Shown here: positions 10,201 to 16,200 of the stretch, in pieces
How the letters are laid out: every line of letters starts with the position of its first letter
Numbering within the stretch: position 1 is the first letter of the stretch
Assembly: GCA_020650975.1 (NCBI GenBank)
Contig: JAIPMN010001833.1
Span: 3,674-24,830, forward strand
Length of the DNA stretch: 21,157 nucleotides
Direction: 5' to 3'
DNA from: Apostichopus californicus
Lineage: Eukaryota > Echinodermata > Holothuroidea > Aspidochirotida > Stichopodidae
Notes under the pieces: generated by a model
What the model was told of the DNA's origin: nothing
The model's input: the letters and a program-made list of their open reading frames with translations, nothing else
Database searches by the model: none
Position numbers and translations under genes: made by a program

Positions 10201-13200
10201 TCGTGTAATAGACAGCCAGCACACAATACCGAACGTGAGCAGTAATACGTACACTGCAGTAACATAATGTTTGTTACAATGTAAAGGTTAGTGATAAAGG
10301 AAATATATTCTAGAGAGAAGTGTGAATGTTTTGTTGTGAAAACCTATTATTATGAATAGCCATCATGTAATAGACAGCCAGCACACAATACCGAACGTGA
10401 GCAGTAATACGTACACTGCAGTAACATAATGTTTGTTACAATGTAAAGGTTAGTGATAAAGGAAATATATTCTAGAGAGAAGTGTGAATGTTTTGTTGTG
10501 AAAACCTATTATTATGAATAGCCATCATGTAATAGACAGCCATCACACTATACTAAACGTGCAGTAATACATACTGTGTAGTATATGTTCACTATTTCCA
10601 CAAAATCTTGCTAATGGTAAAAATTCTCAGTCTTCTTCAAATTAGTTGTTTTCTACGGGATCAGCATATATCGGACATTGGAATGAGACGCTTTCTCCTC
10701 ATTGCTATTCTCTATCCTGCACTTTATTTCCACCACTGTATATCCTCCACTGTATAACATATCTACTCAATTCACTGGGGGACCAGACTCACACGGTACA
10801 GTTATATGTCAGTGTCGAGTTCAAGAACACTTTTTTTAAAAACTCCCCCCTCCAACCCCTCTCTCATTTTTCCCCGTGTAGAGATTGAATGGTACTGCCA
10901 GGCCTTCATCTATCGGTCCCATATGGGTGGTTCAGAACTGTTGGATTTGGCAGCCTTTAGTAGCTATTTCAACAGAGAAAAGGTTTCAGAAAATGTGAAC
11001 AGAACAGAAGGATATCATCTAAAACAAGTGTTGATATTTAAGGAAGATTTGGGACAGGTTTGGCACCTGGGATATACAGACAGTAAACCGTACCTTGTCC
11101 CTACCTTGATGGTTAAGGAGATGTTAACATTAGAAATAAGAATTCTTTTTGATAAATTTGATTTGCATCAAGAGAAGTTCGAAGTGCCACAAGAATCAAC
11201 AAAATCTTTTTTTTTTTTTTTTTTCATGTCACCTTTATTACCCATTAGTGATACCTGCACTGCATTAAGCTATTAATTGTAAGACTCATGATCATTTCAT
11301 AGAAAGACTGGCTTCCATTTTTGAACGATGACATGACAAAAAGGAAACATGATTAGTTCAATGACTTACTAGTGATGTTGCAATAATTAATATAATCTTG
11401 ATTGTAGATGCAAAACCTCCAAACTCCAAACTAATGGCAAATCCACCCCTTGCTTGATTACCATATCATAGAGTGCACTTATTCCACCCTCTGCCACCCA
11501 CCCACACCCCCCACACCCCTCCCACTCAATTTCAACCGTCTAATTTAAGGATCAAGAAGTCAGCAACATTTTGAGAGTTTCAATTGGATGTCTGCCTTCT
11601 AGTTATGTTTGATGAATTTAATATTGTTATGACCATATGCTTATCAAGTGTTGATATATTAATTTTCCAAAGGAGAATTGTTTGAATTGCCTTGACATGG
11701 ATGTATCAGGCATTTTGTCTCAAGTATTCGAGTTACTACACATAGTTACTGTAAATAGTGAGCCACACTTTTCTTGATTCCTCTGTGTTTCGAGAAAGAT
11801 ATCATTCTCAACAACTAAACAAATTGCTTTAAAATTGCTTCATGTTCTGTTGCCTCATTATTTAAACAAACTATTAAAATTGCTTGTTTAATAATTTATA
11901 ATAATTTATGTACACTGTATGCGTGCGACTCTAGCCTTAAATCAATTGACCATTCATTTATACTGGATATAGGCTTGCCTAATTTACATAATTTAAAATT
12001 GTCAGAACTGGTATATTTGCATCCATGCTCCAAATATGGCATTTCTGTAGGCCTTCATGTCACTTGCATATCAGTTTTTTCGGAATAAATTGTCAGCCCC
12101 ATCCCCAAGCCCCCCACCCCTTCCCCAAACCTGGCTCCTCCCTTGCCCCTGTTCTGTTCAACTCTCATTTGCAACATAAAACGTACACGAAACGACCGCA
12201 AGGTACAACTTGTGTTATTTCCAAACATTGAAGCAAACATGATTTGTTGTAACACTTGATTACTTTATTAACCTATAACCCTCCTCCACCCTTTTCCAGA
12301 ATGAACCCTACCGCCGACATCACTTTGCATTTGACTCGTGAAATAATAAATGACGAAAATGAAATATGGTGTATTAAAGTTGTTACAGTTCGGAGAAGTT
12401 AGTAGAAAGAGGGAGGTCTGAAAATGATAAGTTTTCAATGAGGAGACTACTGAAGGGTACAAGGTATTAATATAAAAGATCTGTTAATTTGTTTAAATGT
12501 AAAGGCAGCTGGAAATCTTTGGTATTTGGCTACATACTATAGCGTGTGGTAGGCTAAGGTATGTAGGCTTTACATGATTGATAAACATTTGCACACTATA
12601 AACTACCTCTGGGACTTGGGCTAACCCTGGTCGTCTCGGATCCTTCTGACTGCATACAGCTTGAGCTTTGAACTGTCTGGCCTGTGTGGAGTAAATCTTT
12701 CCAGTGTCATGCAACATAGTGATATGAATATGCATGAGCAAAACAGGGGGTGACCTAACTAAGTTCTTCAAAGATTTTTCATCATATATAAAAAAAATAA
12801 AAAAACTGACAATTTTACCTTCGTTTGATTGCACCCATTTGTATGTAAACCTACCCCCCCTGCCCCCACCACTCCTTCAGCAACAAAGTTCAAGGACTAA
12901 CTAAAGATCCATTTTGTACTACATCCTTACCCTCTTTTATCATATCCTGCTACACAACATTTCTTAAGTTTTACAAGAATATCTAGGTCTATAGTATTTG
13001 TGAAATTTTTTGAAAACCCAAAGAAAAGATAAATGGAGGTCAGTGCATATCACATGTTCCTTCATGAATTTCTGCTATGAATACATTAATAAATTAAAAA
13101 TCAAATGACCTACTGTATGACCTCAACATGAACACAGTGTTAACTTAACAGTAATACTGACAAATACAGCACTGGATATAAATTATGTGCCAATTTTTAT

Positions 13201-16200
13201 ATACTAACATGTCATGGTGAAATTTAGTACACAAAGGAGGAGGGCTCTCACCATGAGGAGAAGGGCCTACTGTACCTTTACTCTACAAACACAGCCAACA
13301 AAATCTCACCAAAAAGAAACAGAATAACAAAATCAAGGAAACATCAAAAGTTTAGTTATCTGAGTATAAGACTTAGCACTTCCCAAATAATGTACAAGTT
13401 AACGAGCCTACAGAACCATCTTTTGTCTTGATTGACCCCATTTGAGATGATATTATATTCATACAATTTTGAAGTCTGGATGGTAGCCCAGTGCTGTGTC
13501 ATTCATTGGTACATTCACTTGTCTCTCATGTGATGTGAGCCTATTTTGTTGAGGAGTCTTAGTAATAGAGGGTATTCATCCATTTATGCTGGGACTGTTT
13601 CACTCACCACAAACTTACTTAAGAATGTTTACTTTGAATGATTTTGCAATTTTTCTACATAAATTTGTAACAGTTAGAAATATGACTTCAACGGCTATAT
13701 ATGGCCTTTTCTACAAAAATTGTAACAGTTGGAAATATGACTTCTATGGCTACCATAGCACATTTGTAAATTTCCTGTCAAATGCACCAGTGTGTTTCGA
13801 TTGTATTGCCTGTGAGGCTGCGACCATGAAGCTGCTGTCTTTTACTACATTAATAAAGTTGTAAACACATTTACATCTAGCTAATAAATTCTTCAAAATT
13901 TATGGACACTATCAAAAGATTAGATGCATCCACACTTTCCATTCAAAAGTCAATTAAAAATTTTAGTACAATGATCGTGTGCAATTACTCTGCTTCCTAG
14001 AGTTCTCTCTCTCACTTTCATACCTGGCTGGAAAGTTTGAAGGAAAAGTATGTCAAATCATCACCTTTCTTTACTTGCATAAAAAGTACTTCACCCTCAC
14101 CTGCCAACCCCCCCCCCCCTGCCCTCCAACCCAATCCATTCATGTTATATTATTCACCATTCACATAGTACAATACAATATTTGTCAACAATAGTTTTTT
14201 GTGTAGAGCAGTCATTCTAGGCACTGATTTGCATAAAGTTAATCAAAACATTTTTTGAAAAAGTAATTGTCGTTTGACTATGAAATTCCAAGAATCATTT
14301 TTTCTCTTCTTCTGCATCTTTCATCCACATTGTTGCACTCACTTAAAACCATTAGAGATGGGTTAGGCCTCCCTCCCCTAATCCCCACATCCCTCCCCAC
14401 CCCCCATGTGCATTTCCTCACAAAGTTGTAAACACAATAAAGTATATAATGTTCCTGACTAGGAAGATATTCTGCACAGGATATCGGTGACGAGATGCAG
14501 GTGTTACTGTAAAATTCAACAATCCGTTTGTAAACATGATACATTGTAAAATTCTCGCTGCTTTCTCAACTGAATATATTATATACTTTGTCATACACTG
14601 ATTGTACTTACTGTACTCAAAACTTAAATGACAGGGTTCATGAATGTGGGAGAATAACCAATTAATGCACAATACTGACTCTATACTGTTAAGTAAGTGT
14701 ATATACTCACTGCATCGCCTGAATCACTGCATACATGGCAAGTCTTGCAGTCTATACATTGCCATGGCGACAGTCTGGATCGCTCTGCCAAACTGATGGA
14801 GTAGTTCATACAAGATGGGTGAACTGGTGATAGAAAAAAATAATAATAATAAGATACATTCATGACCTTAAAAAATACACACTGTACACACTGTGCACAG
14901 CAATTCCTTGCAACTTTAATGTTGAAAAGCTCATTTTTTGTATCACTTACAGGATAAGAAGCTTAAATGTAATTTCTTGTCATACATTATTGATTCAGCA
15001 GCAAATACATATAGACAGACTGTACTATGCCATACCATGTACAGGTACAGTAGTGGATATATGGAAATTGTACTAGTTCTACCGTAAATCTATTTGGTGG
15101 AGATAATCTGTTCCTGGTTTTACATTATCAGCAAACATTTGCACAAGAAACCTAAAGTTAGTTAAATATTACTATGCATAAACATATTTCAGAAATGTGC
15201 AGACAATTTAGCATGAAGTTACTTTTTATTTAGACTGTAAATTAAAATATAATATATACATCTATTTGAGTAAGTTGAAACAGGAACGAGCTATCCATAG
15301 CCATGCATACTGTTCACTGGGAGCAAACTGTTTTTACCTTACCATGTCTTGTTTTTTTTTTCTTCTACTTATTAAATATTACTTAAAGGCATTGAAGACT
15401 CGCCCCAAACCACATGCCGCCCTCGGGAAAAGTTAACTTTAAGTTTTTCTTGTCGCTACAAAATGCAGACAGTAATGAAACGTGATACCTTGTTATCTTT
15501 TATCTAGACCTGAGATGTCCATTGCTGTATACTGTGTTGTGGGTATTGACCGTAGCTGCATGTATTGACTGTACACTAGTGTCTAATGACCGATGGTAGC
15601 AAGCAGTGTGTGTATTTTCTGGGATCGAAACTAGGTCAGATTACCAGCATCAGACGTTTTCTTTGTGCGCGAGTCTTCAATGCCTTTAACAATAGTATAC
15701 TGGATTGTTTTTACAAACAATTCACTTGTGATATTTGGTCATGAAGGATAATCGTCACGAAAATGACTACTGTGTGCTATTAAATTTGATACACTGTAAG
15801 CAATGGAAACCTTTCAGACTGCAATCCTTGCAGAAGAGGAGTTCCTCGGCTTCTCCATATTTGTTGCGACTGGCTGGTAGGCTGCAGTAATCACATCTCT
15901 GATCTCCCGGCGACAGCTTAGTGAGGGGTTCATGTTCAAAATCAGGTCCATGATTCTTCTTAATTCTCTGAAGAAGACAACAAATCAAAGGTTTAAATCT
16001 ATGAAACCAAATTAATGATTTGTTCCAGAGAAATGGAAATGTCAGTTAAATATTTCAATTAAATTCAACAAGTAGCGTCTATTCACAATTTTGAAACACC
16101 CTTCCTATTGAGGCATTGAATTTCTCAGTGCGAGTCACTACTTAGAGAGGCCCTAAAATGCTACAACAAATGTGTGAAATTTCTGGATGGGTGAGCATTA

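Larger units (their letters stand above)
8416..14710 (-). other. Intron 3 (longest intron, within PHD2)
   Basis: 6295 bp, GTGAGT to TTTGCAG. It contains a 162-165-bp tandem array (10122-10592), a 55-bp duplication near 13653-13760, C runs at 9693-9705 and 14108-14119, an 18-T run at 11207-11224, and several isolated frames with no recognised product. No nested gene is convincingly present. The CTT repeats at about 8421-8443 serve as the pyrimidine tract of exon 4. Confidence 0.85.

Noticed and set aside
12493..12834. A 113-residue minus-strand frame in intron 3
   Set aside because: No domain, no matching splice sites or phase with the PHD exons, and the expected PHD2 sequence continues directly from exon 3 to exon 4 without it.
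13586..13864. A 92-residue plus-strand protein
   Set aside because: Its length is owed to a 55-bp tandem duplication; there is no domain or promoter support.
14278..14672. Overlapping minus-strand frames next to exon 3
   Set aside because: They overlap each other in different frames, lie beyond the consensus donor at 14710, and show no protein family features.
15770..15810. Extending exon 2 to FHCLQCIKF and a stop
   Set aside because: This breaks the PHD ligand spacing and the phase to exon 3; the donor at 15811 restores C-x2-C-x4-H-x2-C exactly.
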